Counted from the stretch's first letter, positions 1-6,644 are shown. The stretch: DNA of 6,794 nt from NAK19 sp034434515 (GCA_034434515.1 DAOTZA010000219.1:1-6794), one strand, 5' to 3'. The notes: generated by a model not told the origin, from the sequence alone. Program-made: numbers and translations.

Positions 1-2
1 TG

Positions 3-2054
3 CTCAACAGCTATCTGACGGCTGGGCAGGAGTTTTATCAGGCTGCCGTTGACATGCAACAAATTGAATCGGAAATGGTACCACTTGCTCGCCAGGTGGG
101 GGAGAAGAGAGCGGCTTTAAGTGAACTGGCAACTCAGCAAATTCAAGCTGCCCAACAGTCCACCACCCGCTTTTCGGTAATTGCTGTGGTGCTGGCTCTG
201 GCGTTGGGGTTGGCGGTCAGTTGGATGATCACCCAAAACATTCTCGATCCGGTCAACGACTTAAAGAAAGCGGCTGTCCAGATTGCGGAAGGGCAAGTAA
301 ACGTAACCCTCAACCAACAGCGCAAAGATGAACTGGGTGATCTGAGCCGCGCCTTTGCCAACATGGTTGCTTACTTGCAGGAAATGGCTGGCGTGGCCGA
401 AAAAATTGCCCGCAATGACCTCTCGGTAGCGGTGCGGCCGCGTTCGGCGCAGGATGTGCTGGGTAACGCTTTCGCTCGGATGGTTGCCAGCCTGCGCTCG
501 GTCATCAGGCAGGTGGTCGAAAGCGCCAACTCGGTGGGTTTGTTCTCAGAACAGCTTGCCAGCGCTGCCCAACAAAGCGATCAGGTCACCGAACAAATTG
601 CTCAAACTGTGCAACAGGTTGCCAAGGGCATTGCCCAGCAGTCGGACTCGGTTACGCGCACGGCTGCTTCGGCAGAACAGATGAACCGCGCCATCGATGG
701 GGTGGCGCGTGGCGCTCAGGAACAGGCGCAAGCTGTGGCGCTGGCTTCCAACCTGACAGGTGAAATTGGCACGGCTATCCAGGAGGTGAAACAAAACGCT
801 CAGGAAGCCAGCCAGAGCGCCGAGGTAGCTGCCCATAGCGCCGAAAGCGGCGTTGAGACAGTGAATCAGGTGTTAGCGGGGATGCAGCAAATGAGCGCGC
901 GGGTGATCGAAACGGCCGGGCGAGTAGAAGAAATGGGCAAACGCTCAGAGGAAATCGGCACGATTCTCGAAACCATTGAGGACATCGCCAGCCAAACTAA
1001 TTTGCTTGCTTTGAACGCCGCCATCGAAGCTGCTCGCGCCGGTGAACATGGTAAGGGGTTTGCGGTGGTGGCAGATGAGGTGCGCAAACTGGCAGAACGC
1101 TCGGCATCCGCCACGCGCGATATCGGCGAATTGATCCGCCAAATTCAGCAATCGGTTCAGGCAGCGGTGAGCGCCATGCACCTCAGCGCGCAGGAGGTGA
1201 AATCGACCGCTGAGCGCTCCCAAATGGCCGGTAGCGTCCTCGAAGAGATCGAGAAAGCGGTTGCCAGCGTGGCTGAACGGATTCGGCGCACTGAGGTAGC
1301 CGTTGAGCAGATGAAAGCCGCCACATCAAAGCTGGTCGATGCCATGGATAGCGTCTCGGCAATTGTGGAAGAGAACACGGCTGCTACTGAAGAGATGGCT
1401 GCCAGCTCTGGCGAGGTCAGTCAGGCGATCGAAAACATCGCCACCGTGAGCGAGGAAAACAGCGCAGCCATCGAAGAGGTCTCTGCCTCAGCGGAAGAGA
1501 TGAGCGCAACGGTGAAGCAGGTCAGCACTTCAGCGGCCGAACTGGCTGAGATGGGGCGCGAATTATCTCGGGTTGTGAGCACGTTTTATCTGGGGATGGG
1601 GGAAGCATTTTTGCAGCAGGTTGAGTTGATGAAGCAACGTCACCTCAATTGGGTTAAGAGGCTCGAAGCGATGTTTGCTGGCCGGGGTGAAATCAAAGAA
1701 GAGGAAGCCGGCGATCACCATAGCTGCACGCTGGGCAGGTGGTATTATGGTGAAGCCTCACAACGCATTGCCGATTGGCCGGAATACCGCGACCTGGAAG
1801 CCCCGCATGAAAAGTTCCATCAGGCGGTTGTCCAGGCAGTCAGGAGTGATCGGCAAGGCAATCGAGAGCAGTGCGAACGCTGGGTTGCTCAGGCAGGCGA
1901 GCTTTCCCGAGAAATTGTACACCTGTTAGAAGCGTTGGAAGGGCGAATCAGGCAAACGGAAGAAATCGGTCGGATAGAATCCCGCTTGGAAGCTGCAGAA
2001 GGGTTCTCAGGGGATGGGCGGCATATACAAGAAAGCCTGTCTGCTGTCTTGTAA
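3..2054 (+). CDS. Methyl-accepting chemotaxis protein with C-terminal CZB zinc-binding domain (5' end outside window)
   Basis: Membrane chemoreceptor that would control a CheA-CheW kinase complex. The frame is open from base 3 to the window edge and the residues before the first ATG (base 54) look like receptor helix, so the true start lies outside. Numbering from that ATG: helical sensor remnant 1-38; transmembrane helix about 40-60; HAMP about 61-112; a second HAMP-like unit about 113-155 with DLSVAVRP and DVLGNAF; long coiled coil; signalling hairpin tip about 300-350 with QTNLLALNAAIEAARAGE; methylation-type Glu/Ala-rich helix about 435-490. Residues about 515-630 form a CZB domain: H530 in HLNW, C558 in CTLGRW, and H585 and H589 in HEKFH. 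The spacings of 28, 27 and 4 match the known 3His-1Cys zinc site of this family. A 35-residue tail follows and there is no CheR-binding pentapeptide. The family assignment is firm; the ligand is unknown. Confidence 0.95.
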   Translation, partial: LNSYLTAGQEFYQAAVDMQQIESEMVPLARQVGEKRAALSELATQQIQAAQQSTTRFSVIAVVLALALGLAVSWMITQNILDPVNDLKKAAVQIAEGQVNVTLNQQRKDELGDLSRAFANMVAYLQEMAGVAEKIARNDLSVAVRPRSAQDVLGNAFARMVASLRSVIRQVVESANSVGLFSEQLASAAQQSDQVTEQIAQTVQQVAKGIAQQSDSVTRTAASAEQMNRAIDGVARGAQEQAQAVALASNLTGEIGTAIQEVKQNAQEASQSAEVAAHSAESGVETVNQVLAGMQQMSARVIETAGRVEEMGKRSEEIGTILETIEDIASQTNLLALNAAIEAARAGEHGKGFAVVADEVRKLAERSASATRDIGELIRQIQQSVQAAVSAMHLSAQEVKSTAERSQMAGSVLEEIEKAVASVAERIRRTEVAVEQMKAATSKLVDAMDSVSAIVEENTAATEEMAASSGEVSQAIENIATVSEENSAAIEEVSASAEEMSATVKQVSTSAAELAEMGRELSRVVSTFYLGMGEAFLQQVELMKQRHLNWVKRLEAMFAGRGEIKEEEAGDHHSCTLGRWYYGEASQRIADWPEYRDLEAPHEKFHQAVVQAVRSDRQGNREQCERWVAQAGELSREIVHLLEALEGRIRQTEEIGRIESRLEAAEGFSGDGRHIQESLSAVL

Positions 2055-2327
2055 GGGGCGAGGGAAAGTAGCCCTCACCCCCAGCCCCTCTCCCAAGGCG
2101 GGCGAGGGGAGTAGCCCTCACCCCCAGCCCCTCTCCCAAAGCGGGCGAGGGGAGTAGCCCTCACCCCCAGCCCCTCTCCCGAGGCGGGCGAGGGGAGTAG
2201 CCCTCACCCCCAGCCCCTCTCCCAAAGGCGGGCGAGGGAGGGTAGCCCTCACCCCCAGCCCCTCTCCCGAGGCGGGCGAGGGGGGTAGCCCTCACCCCCA
2301 GCCCCTCTCCCAAAGCGGGCGAGGGGG
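2055..2327. repeat. Tandem array of six ~43-bp GC-rich units between convergent genes
   Basis: Units begin with GTAGCCCTCACCCCCAG at 2068, 2111, 2154, 2197, 2242 and 2285. Five are about 43 bp and the fourth is 45 bp. A degenerate tail of a preceding unit (GGGGCGAGGGA) starts at 2055, directly after the chemoreceptor stop. The array ends 8 bp before the permease stop codon. Each unit can fold CCCCTCTCCC against GGGCGAGGGG around a 5-6 nt loop with one mismatch in the stem. The C-rich half gives a four-run G-quadruplex motif on the minus strand. Units are contiguous with no unique spacers, so this is not CRISPR. Repeats of this style are scattered between genes in several bacterial phyla; that is recalled knowledge, not a search result. 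Open frames on either strand here, rich in Gly and Arg or in Pro and Ser, are products of the repeat. Confidence 0.93.
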
Positions 2328-2340
2328 TTTGTTTTCTATT
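2302..2340 (+). terminator. Putative intrinsic terminator for the chemoreceptor gene, made from the last repeat unit
   Basis: The stem CCCCTCTCCC (2302-2311) pairs with GGGCGAGGGG (2317-2326) around a 5-nt AAAGC loop, with one internal mismatch. It is followed on the plus strand by the T-rich run GTTTGTTTTCTATTT (2328-2342), which overlaps the end of the convergent permease gene. Only this last copy of the repeat has a T-tract after it. For minus-strand transcripts the same hairpin has no U-tract, so any termination there would depend on structure or Rho. Confidence 0.5.
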
Positions 2341-3070
2341 TCCATTTACACAAGCGTTTTTCCAGGGTATCCACGCCGCTGTATAGCCCAACGCCCAGCA
2401 AGCTCATCGCCAGGATTCCGACATACATGGCGGGATAATCGAAATACGTGCTGCCATTGATGTAAATATAATATCCCAGTCCACGTTGGGTGGCATAGAG
2501 CTCAGCGACATATAAGACGGCGACGGCGGTGCCCACGGATTGACGTAAGGCGGTCAGGATGGCCGGCAGGCTGGCTGGCAGATAGACGAATCGAAACAAT
2601 GCCCGCCGCCCGGCGCCTAAACTGCGCACGCTCAACAAGAGTTCGGGCCGGATGGCTGCCGCTTGATCGCGGACCAGTACCACGATTTGAAAAAATAAGA
2701 TCAGGTAGATGATCAGGACCTTCGGCGTGTCGCCTAAACCAAAAAAGAGCAGTACCAGCGGCACAAAAACCACCTTCGGGATCGGATAGAGCAGATAGAT
2801 CAGAGGAGCGAAGAGCCTGTTCAACCGCCTGGATTGACCGAGCACCAGGCCGGTTGGGGCTGCGGTAGCGATGGCAAGCGCTGTGCTGGCAATCACGCGC
2901 CATAAGCTGGCTGAAAAGTGAAGCGGTAAGTCATCCCATAGCTCGCGCCAGAAGGCGAGCAAGACCGTCAGAGGATCTGGCAAAATCGGACGCCGCACGA
3001 ACCAGGCGGCAATTTGCCAGATGACAAGCAGGGCAAGCAGGGTCAATACCAGATCAAGGCGGCGCTTCAT
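2336..3070 (-). CDS. ABC transporter permease, NitT/TauT (SsuC/TauC-like) family
   Basis: Integral membrane subunit of an importer; 244 residues, near the usual 250-270 of the family. Hydrophobic segments are seen at about 6-24, 57-78, 88-112, 116-134, 178-195 and 213-232, which fits six membrane helices. The cytoplasmic coupling loop (EAA motif) is at about 142-170: SVRSLGAGRRALFRFVYLP carries the conserved Gly and the LP that dock to the ATPase, though the EAA residues themselves are replaced by VRS. The start is set by an ATGA overlap with the ATPase stop and by a GGAG ribosome site 5 nt upstream. It is the last gene of the operon and its TAG stop lies 8 bp from the tandem repeat array. 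The family call is strong; the substrate cannot be inferred from this subunit. Confidence 0.93.
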   Translation of the reverse strand: MKRRLDLVLTLLALLVIWQIAAWFVRRPILPDPLTVLLAFWRELWDDLPLHFSASLWRVIASTALAIATAAPTGLVLGQSRRLNRLFAPLIYLLYPIPKVVFVPLVLLFFGLGDTPKVLIIYLILFFQIVVLVRDQAAAIRPELLLSVRSLGAGRRALFRFVYLPASLPAILTALRQSVGTAVAVLYVAELYATQRGLGYYIYINGSTYFDYPAMYVGILAMSLLGVGLYSGVDTLEKRLCKWK

Positions 3071-3828
3071 CCTTGCTCCAGCCTGGCGCGTAAGTTTTCA
3101 CACAGGTTAAGGTAAGCTTCGCTTTTGCGGTAGCCCTCTGAACCGGCCTCTGGATTCTCCAAGATCACTGCCTGACGAATGGGCGGCTGAGCAAGCAAAA
3201 GAATTTTCTTTCCCATGAAGGCAGCCTCTTCGATGCTATGGGTGACGATCACCAGGGTCAGTTGATTTTCGGCTTGCAATTGCAAGATCAGGGTTTGCAA
3301 ACCCTCGCGGGTAGGCGCATCTAAAGAAGAGAAGGGTTCGTCCATGAGCAGCAGGTCGGGATGGAGAGCTAATGTGCGTGCAATGGCGGTGCGCTGGCGT
3401 TGTCCGCCCGAAATCTGAGCAGGATAATGATCGGCAACAGCTTCAATGCCCAGTCGCTCCAGCCAGGGAGTCACGTTCCTATCCCAATCTACTCGGGTGG
3501 GAGCGTGCGTTCCATCCGGGCCATAAAAACGGCGAATTTTTAACCCCAGTTCAGCGTTTTGGCGCACCGTTGCCCAGGGCAACAATCCATAGTCCTGTAA
3601 GATCAGTCCGGTCTGCGGGCGCGGGCGGGTGAGCGCTTTGCCATCGATGCGCACTTCGCCGCGTTGCGGGAATTGTAAACCTGCCAGCAGGTAGAGCAAC
3701 GTGCTCTTTCCGCAACCAGAGGGGCCGAGCACAGCCCAGGTCTCTCCCCGTCTGAGCTGCCAGGAGAAATCGACAAAAATGGGCGGCGAAGAGGGATAGG
3801 CAAAGGTGATCGAGTCGACCTCAATCAT
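3067..3828 (-). CDS. ABC transporter ATP-binding protein, NitT/TauT (SsuB/TauB-like) family
   Basis: Cytoplasmic ATPase that powers the importer; 253 residues, normal for the family. All nucleotide-site motifs are intact: Walker A GPSGCGKST (35-43), Q-loop Gln78 in LQDYGLLPW, signature ISGGQ (139-143, Ile in place of the usual Leu), Walker B LLLMDE (159-164), D-loop SSLD (167-170) and switch His197 in VTHSIEEA. The LLPW and SIEEA stretches are typical of the nitrate/taurine/sulfonate group. A segment at about 97-117 (KIRRFYGPDGTHAPTR) seems slightly longer than usual. There is no clear Shine-Dalgarno before the ATG; the start overlaps the stop of the upstream mini-ORF as ATGA, which suggests coupling. 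It overlaps the permease start by 4 nt in the same way. Confidence 0.95.
   Translation of the reverse strand: MIEVDSITFAYPSSPPIFVDFSWQLRRGETWAVLGPSGCGKSTLLYLLAGLQFPQRGEVRIDGKALTRPRPQTGLILQDYGLLPWATVRQNAELGLKIRRFYGPDGTHAPTRVDWDRNVTPWLERLGIEAVADHYPAQISGGQRQRTAIARTLALHPDLLLMDEPFSSLDAPTREGLQTLILQLQAENQLTLVIVTHSIEEAAFMGKKILLLAQPPIRQAVILENPEAGSEGYRKSEAYLNLCENLRARLEQG
3076..3079 (-). promoter_or_regulatory. Ribosome binding site of the ABC permease
   Basis: On the minus strand GGAG lies 5 nt before the ATG at 3070, inside the last codons of the ATPase gene. It supports this ATG as the start and suggests that the permease can be initiated both independently and by coupling through the ATGA overlap. 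Confidence 0.6.
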
Positions 3829-3941
3829 CCAGTTTCAGGAAGCTTCAGGAGTTGATCGGGGGGCAGTTGTTCACAACCGCCAGGATCGCAAGCGCAACCG
3901 CCTGTGTTTTGGTAGAGCAGATGAGAACGCCTGCACCCCAT
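3825..3941 (-). CDS. Candidate 38-residue Cys-rich small protein between binding protein and ATPase genes
   Basis: No family recognised. An ATG at 3941 lies 7 nt after the binding-protein stop and opens a frame of 38 codons ending in a TGA that overlaps the ATPase ATG (ATGA, 3828-3825). There is an in-frame TAA two codons upstream of the ATG, so this is a free-standing ORF. The product has four Cys (positions 3, 16, 18, 23), three of them in GGCACDPGGC, followed by a Pro/Leu-rich tail ending LKLPETG; no signal peptide or membrane segment is seen. The Cys spacing C-x-C-x4-C suggests a metal or redox site, but this is inference. Against it: the ORF is short, an open frame of this length arises by chance at roughly one in six, and there is no good ribosome site before the ATG (A-rich AATTAAAAA only). 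For it: exact fit in a compact operon and the clustered Cys. Confidence 0.42.
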   Translation of the reverse strand: MGCRRSHLLYQNTGGCACDPGGCEQLPPDQLLKLPETG

Positions 3942-3948
3942 TTTTTAA

Positions 3949-5121
3949 TTACGGCAGGAAGGCGCCGCTCACCGAATCGGCGAACGAAACGGGGGTCGTC
4001 ACAATCCCTTTTGCTGTTGCCCAAGCCAGCACGTCATTCCACAACCGTTCGTCGGGGATGCTCTTGGGCGGGAAGGGCGGCGTCTGATAACTACCGGCTA
4101 AGGGAGCCGGAATCAATTTTTGGTTCACCAACAGGCTGGCGTATTGGGCCGGCGAGAGATTGATCCGCATCACAGCTTCTTCAATGGCCGCCAGAAAGGC
4201 GCGCACTGCCTGGGGCTTCTGATCGATCACAGCTTTTCGGAAAGCATAAGTGCTGTGACCATATTCGGGATATTTTGAATCTTGCAACAGGAAGCGACCA
4301 CCCTGCTGTACAGCCAGGTAGGAAAACGGGTCGGGTAAGGTGGCCGCTTTCAGCTCGCCAGAACTTAACAACGCCAGCCGGTCGGGGATCTTTGGCACGG
4401 GGATCTTTTGGATATCTTGAGGTTGGAAGCCCTCCCTTTCCAACAGCCGATCGGTGATGTATTCAATGATGGTGCCTTGCGAGATGCCAATCGGCACGCC
4501 TTTGAGCTGGCTGACCTCATTGATGCCGCTGGAGGCCGAGACCACCAGGTGATATTGGGCTGACTCGGGTGTAGCCAGGCGGGCAAAGCGCACGATTTGC
4601 ACCTGAATATTTTCTTTGTTATATAGCAAAGTTGAGATGATCTCGTTGATCATTCCATCTGCCTGACCGGCCATGATGACCTGATCGCGCTCAGCCGCAG
4701 AAGCCACCTGGGTGAACTCTACCTGCAGGCCATATTTGGCGAAGAGCCCTTCGCGCTGGGCGACAACCATCGGAAGGTTATCGACAATGGGCAGAACGGC
4801 AATGCGTAAGGTTTCGCCGCCCGCTTGCACGATGGGGGCAGACTCGCCAGGCGCCGGGTAGGCGCTGCTGGATTGCTCTGCCGGAACGACCGGGCTGCCC
4901 GGCGCAGGGTAGGGCTGCTCTGCAACAGCGGTTGGTTGCGGAAGCTGGGTTGGGGCTGGATAGGCATCACTGCTGCTCTGGTTTTCGCCGGAGAGCACCG
5001 GAATTGCCACGCTGCTGGTTTCGGCTGCAGCAGGAGGCTGGTTTGGTGCTGCAGAGGCGCAGGCAGTAAGTAAGGTAAGCAAAACGAAAAGCCAACATAA
5101 AGTCGAAAATTTTGTTTTCAT
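3949..5121 (-). CDS. ABC transporter substrate-binding lipoprotein, NMT1/SsuA-like
   Basis: Surface-anchored binding protein that would deliver a small solute to the permease encoded downstream. The N-terminus is a lipoprotein signal peptide, KTKFSTLCWLFVLLTLLTAC, with lipobox LTAC and acylated Cys21. Residues about 22-102 are a low-complexity Pro/Ala/Ser linker with YPAP at 54, 71 and 88. The binding domain runs about 105-390: it opens with LRIAVLPIVDNLPMVVAQRE, as in NMT1/ThiY/SsuA proteins, followed by GLFAKYGLQVEF, ERDQVIMAGQADG, LKGVPIGISQGT and LPDPFSYLAVQQGG. The start is supported by AGGTGA 6 nt upstream. It lies 10 nt after ubiD and 7 nt before the mini-ORF. Family members bind nitrate, sulfonates, thiamine precursors, riboflavin or aromatic acids; the ligand here cannot be assigned, and some databases may label it MetQ/NlpA-like. 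Confidence 0.92.
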   Translation of the reverse strand: MKTKFSTLCWLFVLLTLLTACASAAPNQPPAAAETSSVAIPVLSGENQSSSDAYPAPTQLPQPTAVAEQPYPAPGSPVVPAEQSSSAYPAPGESAPIVQAGGETLRIAVLPIVDNLPMVVAQREGLFAKYGLQVEFTQVASAAERDQVIMAGQADGMINEIISTLLYNKENIQVQIVRFARLATPESAQYHLVVSASSGINEVSQLKGVPIGISQGTIIEYITDRLLEREGFQPQDIQKIPVPKIPDRLALLSSGELKAATLPDPFSYLAVQQGGRFLLQDSKYPEYGHSTYAFRKAVIDQKPQAVRAFLAAIEEAVMRINLSPAQYASLLVNQKLIPAPLAGSYQTPPFPPKSIPDERLWNDVLAWATAKGIVTTPVSFADSVSGAFLP

Positions 5122-5127
5122 TTGTCA

Positions 5128-5133
5128 TCACCT
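5128..5133 (-). promoter_or_regulatory. Ribosome binding site of the substrate-binding protein
   Basis: AGGTGA on the minus strand lies 6 nt before the ATG at 5121 and overlaps the TAG stop of ubiD (5134-5132). This fixes the start of the binding protein and places its initiation site where ribosomes finish ubiD, as expected for coupled translation. Confidence 0.7.
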
Positions 5134-6598
5134 ATAGATTAAGTTTGTTCCAAATCTGATCGATGCGGGCCTGTACCGCTTCATCCATGCGGGCAACCTG
5201 CGGCCAGACGCGCTCATACCCTTCTTCGGGCAGTTTGGCGGTGGCGTCGATGCCGATTTTCCCGCCAAACGAATGATGATAAGAGGCATGGTCGAGATGG
5301 TCAACCGGGCCATCCACAATGACCACATCGCGGCTCCAATCCACGTTTCCCAGGGCTTGCCAGGCGACCTGGGAGAGGTTTTGCACGTCTACCCACTCAT
5401 CCACCACCACAATGGCCTTTGCCAGCGACATCAGCGCCAGACCCCACAAGCCAAAGATCACCTTGCGGGCATGGCCTGGGTAGCGCTTGCGAATAGAAAC
5501 CAGCACCAGATTGTGAAAGACCCCCTCGGCGGGCATACACACATCGACAATCTCGGGCACGAAAAGGCGCATCAGGGGTAGGAATAATCGTTCAGTTGCC
5601 TTGCCCATCCAGACATCTTCCATGGGCGGAACGCCGACCACCGTTGCCGGGTAAATCGGATTGCGGCGATGGGTAATTGCAGTCACATGGAAAGCGGGAA
5701 AGACTTCCACCGGCGTATAGTAACCGGTATGGTCGCCAAAGGGCCCTTCGGAACGTTGGTCATTGGGATCAATAAATCCTTCGATGACGATTTCAGCTTG
5801 AGCGGGGACTTCGAGCGGCTGGCTGACACAATTGACAAACTCTAGCGGTGCGCCGCGCAGATAGGCCGCGAGGAGATATTCGTCGAGATTGGGTGGCAGC
5901 GGAGCAGAAGCGCACCACATGCTGGCCGGATCGCCGCCTAAAACCACTGCGGCCGGGATGCGATCTTTGCGTTGGGCTTGGGCTACCCGCTGATGTTCTG
6001 CACCACCCTTGTGGCGCTGCCAGTGTACCAGTAAGGTGCGCTCATCTACCACCTGCAGCCGGTACATTCCAACGTTGCGCACGCCGCTTTGCGGATCGCG
6101 GGTGATTACCTGGGGCAGGGTGATAAACGCTCCACCGTCTTGCGGCCAGCATTTGAGAATCGGAAGCTTGTACAAGGAAGCATGTTCCTCGTCCCAGATG
6201 ACTTGTTGTACCGGCGCACGACGCACCTTTTTGGGCCCCAAGCCAATCGACTTGAGGACTTTGAGCAGGTCTTGCCCTCGTCCGATCATCTCAGCCAGAG
6301 AAGCGGGCAGGCGCGGATCGATCAATTTGCCCAGCTTGTGTCCCAATTCATCCAGGTGCTGTAACCCCAACGCCAGCGCCATCCGTTCGGGGGAGCCGAA
6401 GGCATTGATCAGCACCGGCATCTCATAGCCACTGACCTTTTCGAAGAATAAGGCCACGTTGCGTTTGGCTTTGCCCTTGCAAACCCGATCAACAATCTCG
6501 GTGATCTCCAGGTTCGGCGAGACCGGCACGCGCACGCGCACCAGCTCCTGCCGTTCTTCAAGTGCTTGAAGGTATTCCCGTAGATCGCGAAAAGCCAT
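5132..6598 (-). CDS. ubiD: UbiD-family prenylated-FMN-dependent decarboxylase (menaquinone/4-hydroxybenzoate type)
   Basis: Reversible non-oxidative decarboxylase for aromatic or polyprenyl-aromatic acids, soluble and using prFMN made by UbiX, which is not in this window. At 488 residues it is close to E. coli UbiD (about 497). Visible landmarks: RNVGMYRLQ (174-182) with Asn175, expected to bind the metal of the cofactor site; HWQRHKGGAEH (192-202), the cofactor phosphate region; PLEFVNC (251-257); and EGPFGDHTGYY (284-294), where Glu284 and Asp289 occupy the catalytic acid positions. VPPMEDVWMGKATERLFLP and PAEGVFHNLVLVSIRKRYPG, plus FGGKIGIDATAK near the end, resemble the decarboxylases annotated for menaquinone synthesis by the futalosine route (SCO4490 type); that subgroup is recalled, not searched. 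It is first in the operon. The AGGA before the ATG is only 2 nt away, a poor ribosome site. Confidence 0.93.
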   Translation of the reverse strand: MAFRDLREYLQALEERQELVRVRVPVSPNLEITEIVDRVCKGKAKRNVALFFEKVSGYEMPVLINAFGSPERMALALGLQHLDELGHKLGKLIDPRLPASLAEMIGRGQDLLKVLKSIGLGPKKVRRAPVQQVIWDEEHASLYKLPILKCWPQDGGAFITLPQVITRDPQSGVRNVGMYRLQVVDERTLLVHWQRHKGGAEHQRVAQAQRKDRIPAAVVLGGDPASMWCASAPLPPNLDEYLLAAYLRGAPLEFVNCVSQPLEVPAQAEIVIEGFIDPNDQRSEGPFGDHTGYYTPVEVFPAFHVTAITHRRNPIYPATVVGVPPMEDVWMGKATERLFLPLMRLFVPEIVDVCMPAEGVFHNLVLVSIRKRYPGHARKVIFGLWGLALMSLAKAIVVVDEWVDVQNLSQVAWQALGNVDWSRDVVIVDGPVDHLDHASYHHSFGGKIGIDATAKLPEEGYERVWPQVARMDEAVQARIDQIWNKLNL

Positions 6599-6622
6599 TT
6601 TCCTGTCTCACAAAACAATGCC

Positions 6623-6628
6623 ATTATA
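6623..6628 (-). promoter_or_regulatory. Extended -10 promoter box of the ubiD-ABC operon
   Basis: On the minus strand TGCTATAAT gives a perfect TATAAT preceded by TGn. No good -35 hexamer is seen at 16-18 nt, which fits an extended -10 promoter or one aided by an activator. Transcription would start near 6616, leaving a leader of only about 18 nt before the ubiD ATG, too short for a riboswitch. Confidence 0.6.
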
Positions 6629-6644
6629 GCACAGGGAGACGATC

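Noticed and set aside
2068..2327. CRISPR array
   Set aside because: Units are directly contiguous and nearly identical along their whole length; there are no unique spacers and no cas genes.
1948..2391. Minus-strand open frames with Gly/Arg-rich translations across the intergenic region
   Set aside because: They are translations of the 43-bp repeat in shifting frames, typical spurious ORFs of GC-rich repeats.
2502..2903. 133-codon minus-strand open frame inside the permease gene
   Set aside because: Different frame within a well-supported membrane protein; Arg/Ser/Pro-rich and without recognisable domain.
3806..4163. Plus-strand open frames across the gap between ATPase and binding protein
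   Set aside because: They run antisense into two well-supported genes and have low-quality Arg/Ser-rich translations; the minus-strand mini-ORF explains the gap better.
6009..6428. 139-codon plus-strand open frame opposite ubiD
   Set aside because: Antisense shadow of a gene with clear family motifs; no ribosome site or recognisable domain.
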